A stretch of DNA of 55,504 nt from Desulfobacter curvatus DSM 3379 (GTDB lineage: Bacteria > Desulfobacterota > Desulfobacteria > Desulfobacterales > Desulfobacteraceae), in contig NZ_KB893060.1 of NCBI RefSeq assembly GCF_000373985.1, positions 1-55,504 on the forward strand, written 5' to 3'. This document shows positions 32,866-39,829 of the stretch, one piece after another. Below the pieces are notes generated by a model. That model was given only the letters and a program-made list of their open reading frames with translations. It was not told the origin of the DNA and did no database searches. Numbering within the stretch: the first letter of the stretch is position 1; each line of letters begins with the position of its first letter. The translations under genes and the position numbers were made by a program.

Positions 32866-34201
32866 CCCGCCCCATATCCTTTGCGTTAACCCCTGGGTCC
32901 ATGATTTTGCCGCCTTTGATTTCTGGGCCCGGCCTTTAGGCCTTTTCACCATTGCCGCCATCCTGCGTCAGAACCGGGTGCGGGTCTCCTTTTTGGACTG
33001 CATGAATCGGTTCCATCCCAGGAGAACAAAGCGTGTCAAGGTGTATTGGGACGGCAGAGGCCCCTTTGATAAAACCCCGATTCCTTTACCCGAGGTGCTT
33101 GAAACTCATCTGGGAGACACCAATGAAAATTTCACCCGGTACGGGGCTTTAATGGAGTGGATTGAACAGGATCTTTCGGCAATGGATCGGCCCGATCTGA
33201 TTTTGGTCACCTCGCTCATGACCTACTGGGCCACGGGTGTGGCTGAAACCATTGATCTGCTTAAAAAGATTTTTCCCGGCGTGCCCGTGGTGTTGGGCGG
33301 TATTTATGCCAGCCTTTGTGAGACCCATGCCCGAAAATATTCCGGGGCAGACCAGGTCATTACCGGCGCGGCCGAATCCGTCCTTGCAGACCTGGTTGAA
33401 ACATACACCGGATTTACCCTGAATTACATCCCGGACCCGGCAGACCTTGACGCCACACCTTTTGCCGCCCTGGATCTCCAGGATACCATGGCTTATGCCC
33501 CGATTCTGACCTCCCGGGGGTGCCCCTTTTCCTGCGAATACTGCGCCTCCTCCTTTCTTGAACCACGGTTTCGCAGGCGCTCCCCGGAAAATGTCTTTCA
33601 GGAAGTCCGGCACTGGTACACCAATTCCCAGGTGAAAAATTTTGCCTTTTACGATGATGCGCTTCTGATCAATCCGGAAAAATACGCGTTTCCCTTGCTT
33701 GAACGCATCATTGATGCAGAAATGAACATTTTTTTCCACACTCCTAATGCCCTGCATATAAAAGAGATTTCGGCAAAAGCAGCTGATTTGATGCTCAAGG
33801 CTGACTTTAAAACCATTCGCCTGGGGCTTGAAACTACCGATTTTTCAAGTCATCGCCACGACATTAAAGTTAAACAGGATGAATTTTTTACGGCCGTGGA
33901 GAACCTGCGCACAGCAGGGTTTGCAAAGGACCAGTTGGGGGCTTACCTCTTGTGCGGATTGCCTGGCCAAAATCTTGATGAGGTGGAAGAATCCATTGCT
34001 TTGGTGAAACGCTTAGGCGTAACCCCGGTTCTGGCCTATTACACCCCCATTCCCCATACCCCCATGTGGGCGGATGCCGTAAAAAATGCCCGTTTTGATA
34101 TCACGGCCCATCCGGCGCTGACCAACAACAGCCTGTTTCCCTGTGTGCGCTCGCAACAGGACCTGGAGCGCATTTCTCAATTGAAAAAAATGGTGAAATA
34201 A
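32855..34201 (+). CDS. radical SAM protein with B12-binding-like N-terminal domain
   Basis: A 448-residue protein. Residues 5-190 look like a cobalamin-binding Rossmann domain (ILCVNPWVHDFAAFDFWARP, LILVTSLMTYW, VPVVLGGIYASL). The radical SAM core follows with CPFSCEYC near residues 223-230 and LRLGLETTD-type strands; the sequence GAYLLCGLPGQ is the usual later motif. The start is TTG 32855, inside the previous gene's end; it has no ribosome site and is likely coupled. It differs from AhbC and AhbD, which lack the B12 domain. The substrate is unknown; B12 radical SAM enzymes often methylate or rearrange carbon skeletons. Confidence 0.88.
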   Translation: MKTDPPHILCVNPWVHDFAAFDFWARPLGLFTIAAILRQNRVRVSFLDCMNRFHPRRTKRVKVYWDGRGPFDKTPIPLPEVLETHLGDTNENFTRYGALMEWIEQDLSAMDRPDLILVTSLMTYWATGVAETIDLLKKIFPGVPVVLGGIYASLCETHARKYSGADQVITGAAESVLADLVETYTGFTLNYIPDPADLDATPFAALDLQDTMAYAPILTSRGCPFSCEYCASSFLEPRFRRRSPENVFQEVRHWYTNSQVKNFAFYDDALLINPEKYAFPLLERIIDAEMNIFFHTPNALHIKEISAKAADLMLKADFKTIRLGLETTDFSSHRHDIKVKQDEFFTAVENLRTAGFAKDQLGAYLLCGLPGQNLDEVEESIALVKRLGVTPVLAYYTPIPHTPMWADAVKNARFDITAHPALTNNSLFPCVRSQQDLERISQLKKMVK

Positions 34202-34218
34202 CGTATATCCCCCTAATC

Positions 34219-34665
34219 ATGATAGTATTTGATCTGGAATGCATTAACGGCCATATTTTTGAAGGCTGGTTTGATGACCGGGACGATCTTAACCGGCAGC
34301 AAGAGCAGGGCCTTTTGCAATGTCCTGTGTGTGATAGCTTCTCCGTAAGCCCCAAACTGTCTGCCGTGGCCATACGAAAATCTGCCTCCCCAAGCCCTGC
34401 CGGTTCCGGCCGGGAGATGGCCTCCCAGGCCCAACTGGACGCCATGGCAGAGTTTGCCGAAAAAGTGACCCGGTACGTTGAAAACAACTACGAAGATGTC
34501 GGCTCATCCTTTGCCAAACAAGCCTTGGAAATGCATTATGGAGCCAAGGAATTTAAACAGATCCGGGGCACCACAACCCAGGAAGAGGAAAAGACCCTGG
34601 AAAAGGAAGGGGTTCCGGTAATGAAAATTCCAACTTTTATTAGAGATGACGAGGACCTCAATTAA
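34219..34665 (+). CDS. DUF1178 family protein
   Basis: A 148-residue protein starting MIVFDLECINGHIFEGWFDD and containing a short zinc-finger-like pair (C-x-N-G-H and CPVCDSFSV), then a coiled region and an end rich in acidic residues. These are the marks of DUF1178, a conserved family of unknown function found mostly in proteobacteria. It lies 17 bases after the radical SAM gene and probably ends the mtnA unit. The FEGWF and CPxC signs give good family confidence; no function is assigned. Confidence 0.9.
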   Translation: MIVFDLECINGHIFEGWFDDRDDLNRQQEQGLLQCPVCDSFSVSPKLSAVAIRKSASPSPAGSGREMASQAQLDAMAEFAEKVTRYVENNYEDVGSSFAKQALEMHYGAKEFKQIRGTTTQEEEKTLEKEGVPVMKIPTFIRDDEDLN

Positions 34666-34702
34666 TTCCTTGTTTCCTGTTCCCTGCAATTCCAATTAAA
34701 AG

Positions 34703-34759
34703 CACGAAGGTCATTAAGATATTACAGCATGACACTTCGTGGTTTTCGTGACCTTCGTG
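34703..34759 (+). repeat. inverted repeat, likely terminator
   Basis: CACGAAGGTCA (34703-34713) pairs with TGACCTTCGTG (34749-34759), with a nested CTTCGTGG/TTCGTG copy in between, followed by GGGAAAAAAA. It lies after the DUF1178 gene. It resembles the stem at 8424-8493 in style. Confidence 0.55.
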
Positions 34760-34793
34760 GGAAAAAAACAAAAACACCCTTGCCTTTTTGGAA

Positions 34794-34814
34794 AAATGCA
34801 ATAAATTTGCATTT
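34794..34814. promoter_or_regulatory. Zur-like operator upstream of znuA
   Basis: Perfect arms AAATGCAA and TTGCATTT, five bases apart, lie 62 bases before znuA. Size and symmetry fit a Fur/Zur family box, and a zur-like gene ends the same operon, so autoregulation by zinc is likely. Confidence 0.65.
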
Positions 34815-34875
34815 ATGAGTCGTTCATGATTCTGTCCGTTATGACGATATAAAATCTATCTAAAAGGAGCCTGAC

Positions 34876-35805
34876 ATGAAAAGGATTGTTCAGTTTTTTA
34901 CTGTAATTTCAGTAATCGCAGTGCTCTACGGGCCGGTCTGGGCTAAAACGCCGGTACCCGTATTTGTCAGCATCGTGCCCCAGCAATATTTTGTGCAACA
35001 AATTGGCAAAGATAAAGTAGATGTTTCCGTAATGGTTCAGCCCGGGGCCAGCCCGGCCACATATGAGCCAAAACCCCTGCAAATGGCCAAATTATCCAGG
35101 ACCCGCCTCTATTTTTCCATTGGCGTGCCCTTTGAAACGTTTTGGCTAAACAAAATTGCATCTGCCAATCCGGATATGACCATAGTCCATACGGATAAAG
35201 GGATAAAAAAAATGCCCATGGGTGTTCACCATCACGAGGGGGAAGAACAGGCCGAACACTATGATACCAAGGCTGAGACAGAAAGCGACCATGACCACGA
35301 TGCTGATCACGGCCATGCCGGGCTGGACCCTCATATCTGGCTCTCCCCCAGGCTGGTCAAGATCCAGGCCGGTCACATCCTTGGTGCCCTTGCCGCCGAA
35401 GATCCTGAAAACAAGGATTTTTACACGGCCAATTATAATGCATTTATCAAGGAGATTGATGCCCTGGACCAGGATTTGGCCAGGATGCTGAAGGGCAAAG
35501 CCGGTATGCAGTTTATGGTTTTTCACCCGTCATGGGGGTATTTTGCCCGGGATTACAATCTGAAAATGATTCCCATTGAAATAGAAGGCAAAAATCCGAA
35601 ACCGGCCAAACTGCAGGAATTGATCAAACATGCTCGAGACGAAGGGATCAACGTGATTTTTGTCCAGCCCCAGTTTTCAACCAAAAGTGCAGCTCTTGTG
35701 GCCAAGGAGATTAACGGACAGGTTATACCGGCCAACCCCCTGGCACTGGACTGGCTGGATAATATGAAAAAGGAAGCTGAACAGTTCAAGGAGGTCCTAA
35801 AATAG
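34876..35805 (+). CDS. znuA: zinc ABC transporter, periplasmic binding protein
   Basis: A 309-residue exported metal-binding protein of the ZnuA/TroA cluster. Signal peptide 1-23 (IVQFFTVISVIAVLYGP, cut near VWA). Ligand histidines are in the QYFVQQIG, GLDPHIWLSP and FHPSWGYF regions, and a His/Asp/Glu-rich loop (HHHEGEEQAEHYD, then SDHDHDADHGHAG) sits near residues 115-150, the usual mark for zinc rather than manganese. AAAAGGAG precedes the start. A Zur-like box is upstream. The ABC and membrane subunits and a zur gene follow closely. Confidence 0.93.
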   Translation: MKRIVQFFTVISVIAVLYGPVWAKTPVPVFVSIVPQQYFVQQIGKDKVDVSVMVQPGASPATYEPKPLQMAKLSRTRLYFSIGVPFETFWLNKIASANPDMTIVHTDKGIKKMPMGVHHHEGEEQAEHYDTKAETESDHDHDADHGHAGLDPHIWLSPRLVKIQAGHILGALAAEDPENKDFYTANYNAFIKEIDALDQDLARMLKGKAGMQFMVFHPSWGYFARDYNLKMIPIEIEGKNPKPAKLQELIKHARDEGINVIFVQPQFSTKSAALVAKEINGQVIPANPLALDWLDNMKKEAEQFKEVLK

Positions 35806-36617
35806 TCGAGATTCTAGAAAAAGCGCTGGTTACGGTAGAAAATGTGGATTTTTCCTACAATGGAGAGAACGTTCTTTCCGACATCAATTTAACCATCCGG
35901 GAGCATGATTTTATAGCCGTTATCGGTCCCAACGGCGGAGGAAAATCCACCCTGATCCGGCTGATCCTGGGTCTTCTTAAACCTGATAAAGGTAAAATCC
36001 GGGTGTTAGGAGAGCGTCCCGGCAAGCATAGCCAGGACCTGGGATATGTGCCCCAGAATGTCCATATCAACGATCATTTTCCCATTACCGCACTGGATGT
36101 GGTGCTCATGGGATGCCTGGGGACAGGCGGGCGGTTCGGGCAATCCGGACGGTCCAGAAAAGAGTGCGAAAGAGATGGGTTAGCCACCTTGGAGCGCCTG
36201 GGCATGGCTAAACACGCCCGCAAAAAGATCGGGGAACTTTCAGGGGGCCAACGCCAGCGGGTATTCATTGCCCGGTCTCTGATGACCCAGCCCAGGCTGT
36301 TGTTTCTTGACGAACCCACGGCCAGCATTGACTCAAGGGGCCAGGAAGAGTTTTTAAACCTGCTTGAAATCCTGAATAAGGATGTGGCCATTGTGGTGGT
36401 CACCCACGACCTGTTTGCTGTGTCCGGCTATGTCAAATCCGTGGCCTGCGTGAACCACGGGCTGCATTACCATTCCCAAGAGGAGATTAAAGGGCAGATG
36501 CTTGAAACCATGTATGAATGCTCGGTGGAAGATGTCTGCCGGGTGCAGGTGCTGGCCCAGGTCATGCCCGGGGCACCAGGACATAAAACTGCAGGGGGTG
36601 CCGATGGAAATCCTTAA
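35802..36617 (+). CDS. znuC: zinc ABC transporter ATP-binding protein, non-standard start
   Basis: ATPase of the zinc importer: Walker A GPNGGGKSTL, signature LSGGQRQRVFIARSL, Walker B LLFLDEPTASID, and the H-loop VVVTHDLF. The first conserved beta strand (ALVTVENVDFSYNG) lies upstream of the first in-frame GTG at 35844, so a start there would cut the fold. The only good ribosome site (AAGGAGG, 35788-35794) is seven bases before an ATA codon at 35802, which overlaps the znuA stop; ATT 35811 and CTG 35826 are other non-ATG options. I place the start at 35802 with doubt. The znuB gene overlaps its 3' end by 14 bases. Confidence 0.85.
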   Translation: MVEILEKALVTVENVDFSYNGENVLSDINLTIREHDFIAVIGPNGGGKSTLIRLILGLLKPDKGKIRVLGERPGKHSQDLGYVPQNVHINDHFPITALDVVLMGCLGTGGRFGQSGRSRKECERDGLATLERLGMAKHARKKIGELSGGQRQRVFIARSLMTQPRLLFLDEPTASIDSRGQEEFLNLLEILNKDVAIVVVTHDLFAVSGYVKSVACVNHGLHYHSQEEIKGQMLETMYECSVEDVCRVQVLAQVMPGAPGHKTAGGADGNP

Positions 36618-37446
36618 ATACGAATTTATGCGCCATGCTTTGGCCGCAGGGCTTTTGACCAGCATCATCTGCGGCATCATGGGTACCCTGGTGGTGGTGA
36701 ACCGCATTGTGTTTTTGTCTGGTGGCATTGCCCACGCCGCTTATGGCGGGATTGGCATGGCATTTTATTTTAACTGGCCGATAATTCCTTCCACCATGGG
36801 GTTTTCCCTGGGCGCCTCTCTGGTTATGGCAGCCGTTACCCTGAACAACAGACAACGGGCCGATACGGTTATTGGTGTCATATGGGCCGTGGGCATGGCA
36901 TTCGGCATAATTCTGGTGGATTTGACCCCGGGGTATAATGTGGATCTGATGAGCTATCTTTTCGGCAGCATTCTCACCGTGCCCGGATCAGACTTGGTTA
37001 TTATGGGTATCATTGGTGCCCTGATTCTTTTTCTGGTTGTCTTTTTTTATAAAGAACTGATGGCGGTTTCCTATGACGAGGAATTTGCGGGTTTGCGGGG
37101 GCTTCCGGTGCGCGGGATTTACTTTTCCCTGATTGCCATGCTCGGGCTTACCGTGGTCATGGTGATCCAGGTGGTGGGGTTGATCATGGTGATTGCGCTG
37201 CTCACCATCCCGCCGTTTATGGTGGAAAAATATGCCCGGTCCCTGGGGACCATGATGGCTGGTTCAAGTTTGCTGGGTGCCTGTTTCACCATGGCTGGGC
37301 TGTATTTGTCCTACCGGTTTGATCTGACCTCGGGGGCTGCCATTATCATGGTGGCCGGCACCGTGTTCCTGGTCTCCCTGGGTGTTGAAAAATTCTGGGC
37401 GTTTATACCCAGAACGGTTCAGCATGCCGGAGAAGTCAAAAGGTAA
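36604..37446 (+). CDS. znuB: zinc ABC transporter membrane protein
   Basis: A 280-residue ABC-3 type permease with about eight or nine helices. Marks: LLTSIICGIMGTLVVVNRIV, SGGIAHAAYGGIG (the conserved S-G-G-I-A-H loop), GLRGLPVRG and AITIP-like LLTIPPFMVEKYARS. ATG 36604 has GGGGGTG before it and overlaps znuC. It forms the channel with ZnuC and takes zinc from ZnuA. The zur gene begins four bases after its stop. Confidence 0.94.
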   Translation: MEILKYEFMRHALAAGLLTSIICGIMGTLVVVNRIVFLSGGIAHAAYGGIGMAFYFNWPIIPSTMGFSLGASLVMAAVTLNNRQRADTVIGVIWAVGMAFGIILVDLTPGYNVDLMSYLFGSILTVPGSDLVIMGIIGALILFLVVFFYKELMAVSYDEEFAGLRGLPVRGIYFSLIAMLGLTVVMVIQVVGLIMVIALLTIPPFMVEKYARSLGTMMAGSSLLGACFTMAGLYLSYRFDLTSGAAIIMVAGTVFLVSLGVEKFWAFIPRTVQHAGEVKR

Positions 37447-37450
37447 GATC

Positions 37451-37888
37451 ATGTGTATCCACTGTGATTACAGGGAACTGCTTGAAGACGCGGGTGTGGC
37501 ATCCACCACCAACCGGATGCGGGTACTGGAAGTCATCGGCGGTAACAATTTTCCTTTGTCTGCGGCAGATATCCACGAAACCCTGGAGAGATCTGCCCAC
37601 ATCAACCGGGTAACCGTATACCGCATCCTGGATCTGCTCGTTGAAAAGCAGATTGTGGTCAGGATCGCCACCGGCGGCCGGGCCGCCTACTACGGCATGG
37701 CTCCCAACGCACATCACCCGGCACATCCCCATTTTTACTGCACCCGGTGCGGGCGCATGGACTGCCTGACACCTGAAGCCGTGAACATTGATTTTCAAGC
37801 CTTTGAAAATACCTTCCCGGGCCGTATAGATAAGTTTGAGTTGCGTATAGACGGCATTTGCAGAAACTGCCTTAAGAAAAAGGAGTAA
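37451..37888 (+). CDS. zur: Fur-family zinc regulator, Zur-like
   Basis: A 145-residue Fur-family repressor. Residues 15-80 are the winged helix (STTNRMRVLEVIGG, INRVTVYRILDLLVEKQIV). The metal sites show HHPAHPHFYCTRCGRMDC and GICRNCL, the cysteines of the structural zinc site, and H-x-H stretches. The N-terminal MCIHCDY adds two more cysteines, which is unusual. ATG 37451 is preferred over ATG 37424 inside znuB, with AAGGTAAG upstream. Its place as the last gene of znuACB and the dyad before znuA point to zinc control. Confidence 0.88.
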   Translation: MCIHCDYRELLEDAGVASTTNRMRVLEVIGGNNFPLSAADIHETLERSAHINRVTVYRILDLLVEKQIVVRIATGGRAAYYGMAPNAHHPAHPHFYCTRCGRMDCLTPEAVNIDFQAFENTFPGRIDKFELRIDGICRNCLKKKE

Positions 37889-37938
37889 TCTGGCTTCCTT
37901 ATTTTTAGGCTTGACAAGAGTCACTTCTCTGTGCATTG

Positions 37939-37959
37939 TTGATTGGCCGGACGGTTAAT
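37939..37959. promoter_or_regulatory. TetR operator upstream of the tetR gene
   Basis: TTGATTGGCCGGACGGTTAA (37939-37958) matches the operator at 38688-38707 at 17 of 20 positions. It lies 85 bases before the TetR start and suggests autorepression. Confidence 0.65.
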
Positions 37960-38043
37960 AGGTAGCAATAAAAACTACCACGAACGAATTTGTTATCTGC
38001 CTGGTTTGCCCACAACAAAACATAAAAAATGATGGAGATATAA

Positions 38044-38664
38044 ATGAGCGTTCAACGTGCAAGAGACCCGGAAGCCACGAAAAAAGCACTGTTGGATGCC
38101 GCAGAGAAAGAGTTTCTTGAAAAGGGGTTCGGAAAAAGCGCCATGAGCCAGATCGCACGGCGGGCCGGCATTACAAAAAGTTTGATCCACCATTATTTTG
38201 GATCCAAGCAGGGACTGTGGGAAGAAGTTAAGGCCCGCAGATTTGAGGAGTATTATCAAAAGCAGATGGAGATGTTTGACCAATACGACAACTCCAACAG
38301 ACTGGAGCTGCTCCGGGAATCCGTGGCCGTTTATTTCCGGTTTTTGAAAAAAAATCCCCAGTTGATCCGTATCCTGGTCTGGATGTATCTGGAGCGGGAC
38401 CAGGAAATGTGCCTGGAAAAGGATAAAAAGCTGGTGGAAATCGGGGGAGCCGAATTGAGACAGGCCCAGCGGGACGGCTATATCCGCCAGGATATTGATC
38501 CACGGTTTATCCTGTTTACGTTCATCGGTCTTTGTCAGCACTGGTTTCAGGATAAGGAGCATTTTTTGAGCGATTTCGGTTCGGAAGGTCTGCCGGAAGA
38601 TTTGGACGAGGCTTACCTGGATGCCGTCAGTAAGATTTTTTTGGAAGGACTTTTGCCGCGATAA
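38044..38664 (+). CDS. TetR-family regulator of the RND efflux operon
   Basis: A 206-residue TetR protein. The helix-turn-helix lies at 14-60 (TKKALLDAAEKEFLEKGFGK, AMSQIARRAGITKSLIHHYF, GSKQGLW). The helical ligand domain follows. GGAGA precedes the start. It reads in the same direction as the efflux adaptor and pump genes and is separated from them by a terminator built over its own stop and by an operator nearly identical to one before its start. It most likely represses both units until a toxic compound or a lipid-like ligand binds. Confidence 0.93.
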   Translation: MSVQRARDPEATKKALLDAAEKEFLEKGFGKSAMSQIARRAGITKSLIHHYFGSKQGLWEEVKARRFEEYYQKQMEMFDQYDNSNRLELLRESVAVYFRFLKKNPQLIRILVWMYLERDQEMCLEKDKKLVEIGGAELRQAQRDGYIRQDIDPRFILFTFIGLCQHWFQDKEHFLSDFGSEGLPEDLDEAYLDAVSKIFLEGLLPR

Positions 38665-38677
38665 GCGGCATTTTTTT
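38654..38677 (+). terminator. intrinsic terminator overlapping the tetR stop
   Basis: TGCCGC, loop GATAA, GCGGCA, then seven Ts. The TetR stop codon (38662-38664) lies in the loop. A classical rho-independent terminator. Confidence 0.85.
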
Positions 38678-38687
38678 GAAAATTTAA

Positions 38688-38707
38688 TTGACCGGCCGGC
38701 CGGTTAA
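38688..38707. promoter_or_regulatory. TetR operator upstream of the efflux operon
   Basis: TTGACCGGCCGGCCGGTTAA is a palindrome except for one pair, directly after the tetR terminator and 34 bases before the adaptor start. With its near copy at 37939 it marks a shared repressor site. Confidence 0.75.
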
Positions 38708-38740
38708 GTGCAATCGATTCAAACTGAACAGGAGGAAATC

Positions 38741-39829
38741 ATGAAAACAAAGACCCGGCATCTGCATGTGATTTTCGGATTCATCTTTTTGGGGGCTGCT
38801 CTGACCTTATGGATATGGCCTCAGAAACAGCAGGCCTCGCCATCCCGGCAACACATTACTACTGTTGGCGTGGACAAGGTGGAGAAAATCACCACCCGGC
38901 GGACGATTCGGTTTTCAGGGGTTACCAGAGCCGTTCAACGCGCGGTGATGGCATTTTCCATTCCCGGCCGGTTGGTCAATAGACCGGTGGAAGTGGGATC
39001 CCGGGTAAAAGAAGGCCTTGAACTGGCCAGGATTGATGTCTGGGAATACCGGAACATGGTGAACATGGCCCGGGCAACAGTGGCGGAACTGAATGTTCGC
39101 GCATCCCAAGCCGGGAGAGATAGGCAACGTATTCAAAAACTGGCAGACGTGCAGGCGGCAACGGCCGAGGAATTGGAGCAGGTAACCGCCGCAGCAGATT
39201 CCGTTAATGCGTCGCTTTCGGCAGCAAGTGCCCAGCTGGACGAGGCCAAAAGGGTCTTGAACGAGGCAACGCTCAAGGCCCCCTTTGCCGGAACGGTGAC
39301 TGCTGTTTATCTGGAACCTGGCGAATATGCCTCTCCGGGTAAACCGGTTGTGGAGTTGTCCGGGGACGGGGATATCGAATTGCAGGTGGAGGTCCCGGAG
39401 AACATGGTCATGACGCTGGCGAAAGGGGAATCCGTCTGCGTGATCCTGCCCATAGCCGGTGGAAAACAGGTCGCCGGGCGGGTCAAATCCGTAGCCCGGG
39501 CTGCGGCCGCAGCGGGACGCTTGTTTCCGGTTGTGGCAGCCCTGGAACCGGTACCCGGCCTTTCCGCCGGCATGACCGCAGAATTGGTCCTGGAAGTGGA
39601 AACCGAAGGGGAACTCACCGTACCTGTGAAGTCTGTCCTGAATCCGGGTTCCAGTCGCCCGTATGTTTTCTGCCTTGATGGAGAGGTGGTCCGCCGGGTG
39701 GCGGTGGCGCTCAGGTCATTCTCGGGTGACCGCGTCGTTGTCCGGGGCGGCCTGTCCAGGGGGAATCGTGTTGTGGTTTCCGGCCATACCATGCTCAGAG
39801 ACGGTGAAAGGGTGAGGGTGGCATTATGA
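38741..39829 (+). CDS. RND efflux periplasmic adaptor (membrane fusion protein)
   Basis: A 362-residue HlyD/AcrA-type adaptor. N-terminal membrane anchor (HVIFGFIFLGAALTLWIW), lipoyl-like half domains (VMAFSIPGRLVNRPVEVG, GSRVKEGLELARID and LKAPFAGTVTAVYLEPGE), a short helical hairpin (about 105-190), a beta-barrel and a membrane-proximal domain. GGAGG precedes ATG 38741. It overlaps the pump gene by four bases (ATGA). It links pump and outer-membrane channel in the periplasm. No lipobox is seen, so it is held by the N-terminal helix. Confidence 0.92.
   Translation: MKTKTRHLHVIFGFIFLGAALTLWIWPQKQQASPSRQHITTVGVDKVEKITTRRTIRFSGVTRAVQRAVMAFSIPGRLVNRPVEVGSRVKEGLELARIDVWEYRNMVNMARATVAELNVRASQAGRDRQRIQKLADVQAATAEELEQVTAAADSVNASLSAASAQLDEAKRVLNEATLKAPFAGTVTAVYLEPGEYASPGKPVVELSGDGDIELQVEVPENMVMTLAKGESVCVILPIAGGKQVAGRVKSVARAAAAAGRLFPVVAALEPVPGLSAGMTAELVLEVETEGELTVPVKSVLNPGSSRPYVFCLDGEVVRRVAVALRSFSGDRVVVRGGLSRGNRVVVSGHTMLRDGERVRVAL

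Noticed and set aside
37994..38031. A fourth copy of the intergenic repeat before tetR
   Set aside because: Only the CCCACAACAAA box and a few bases around it match; the GGCC palindrome and closing stem are missing, so it is kept as a weak similarity only.
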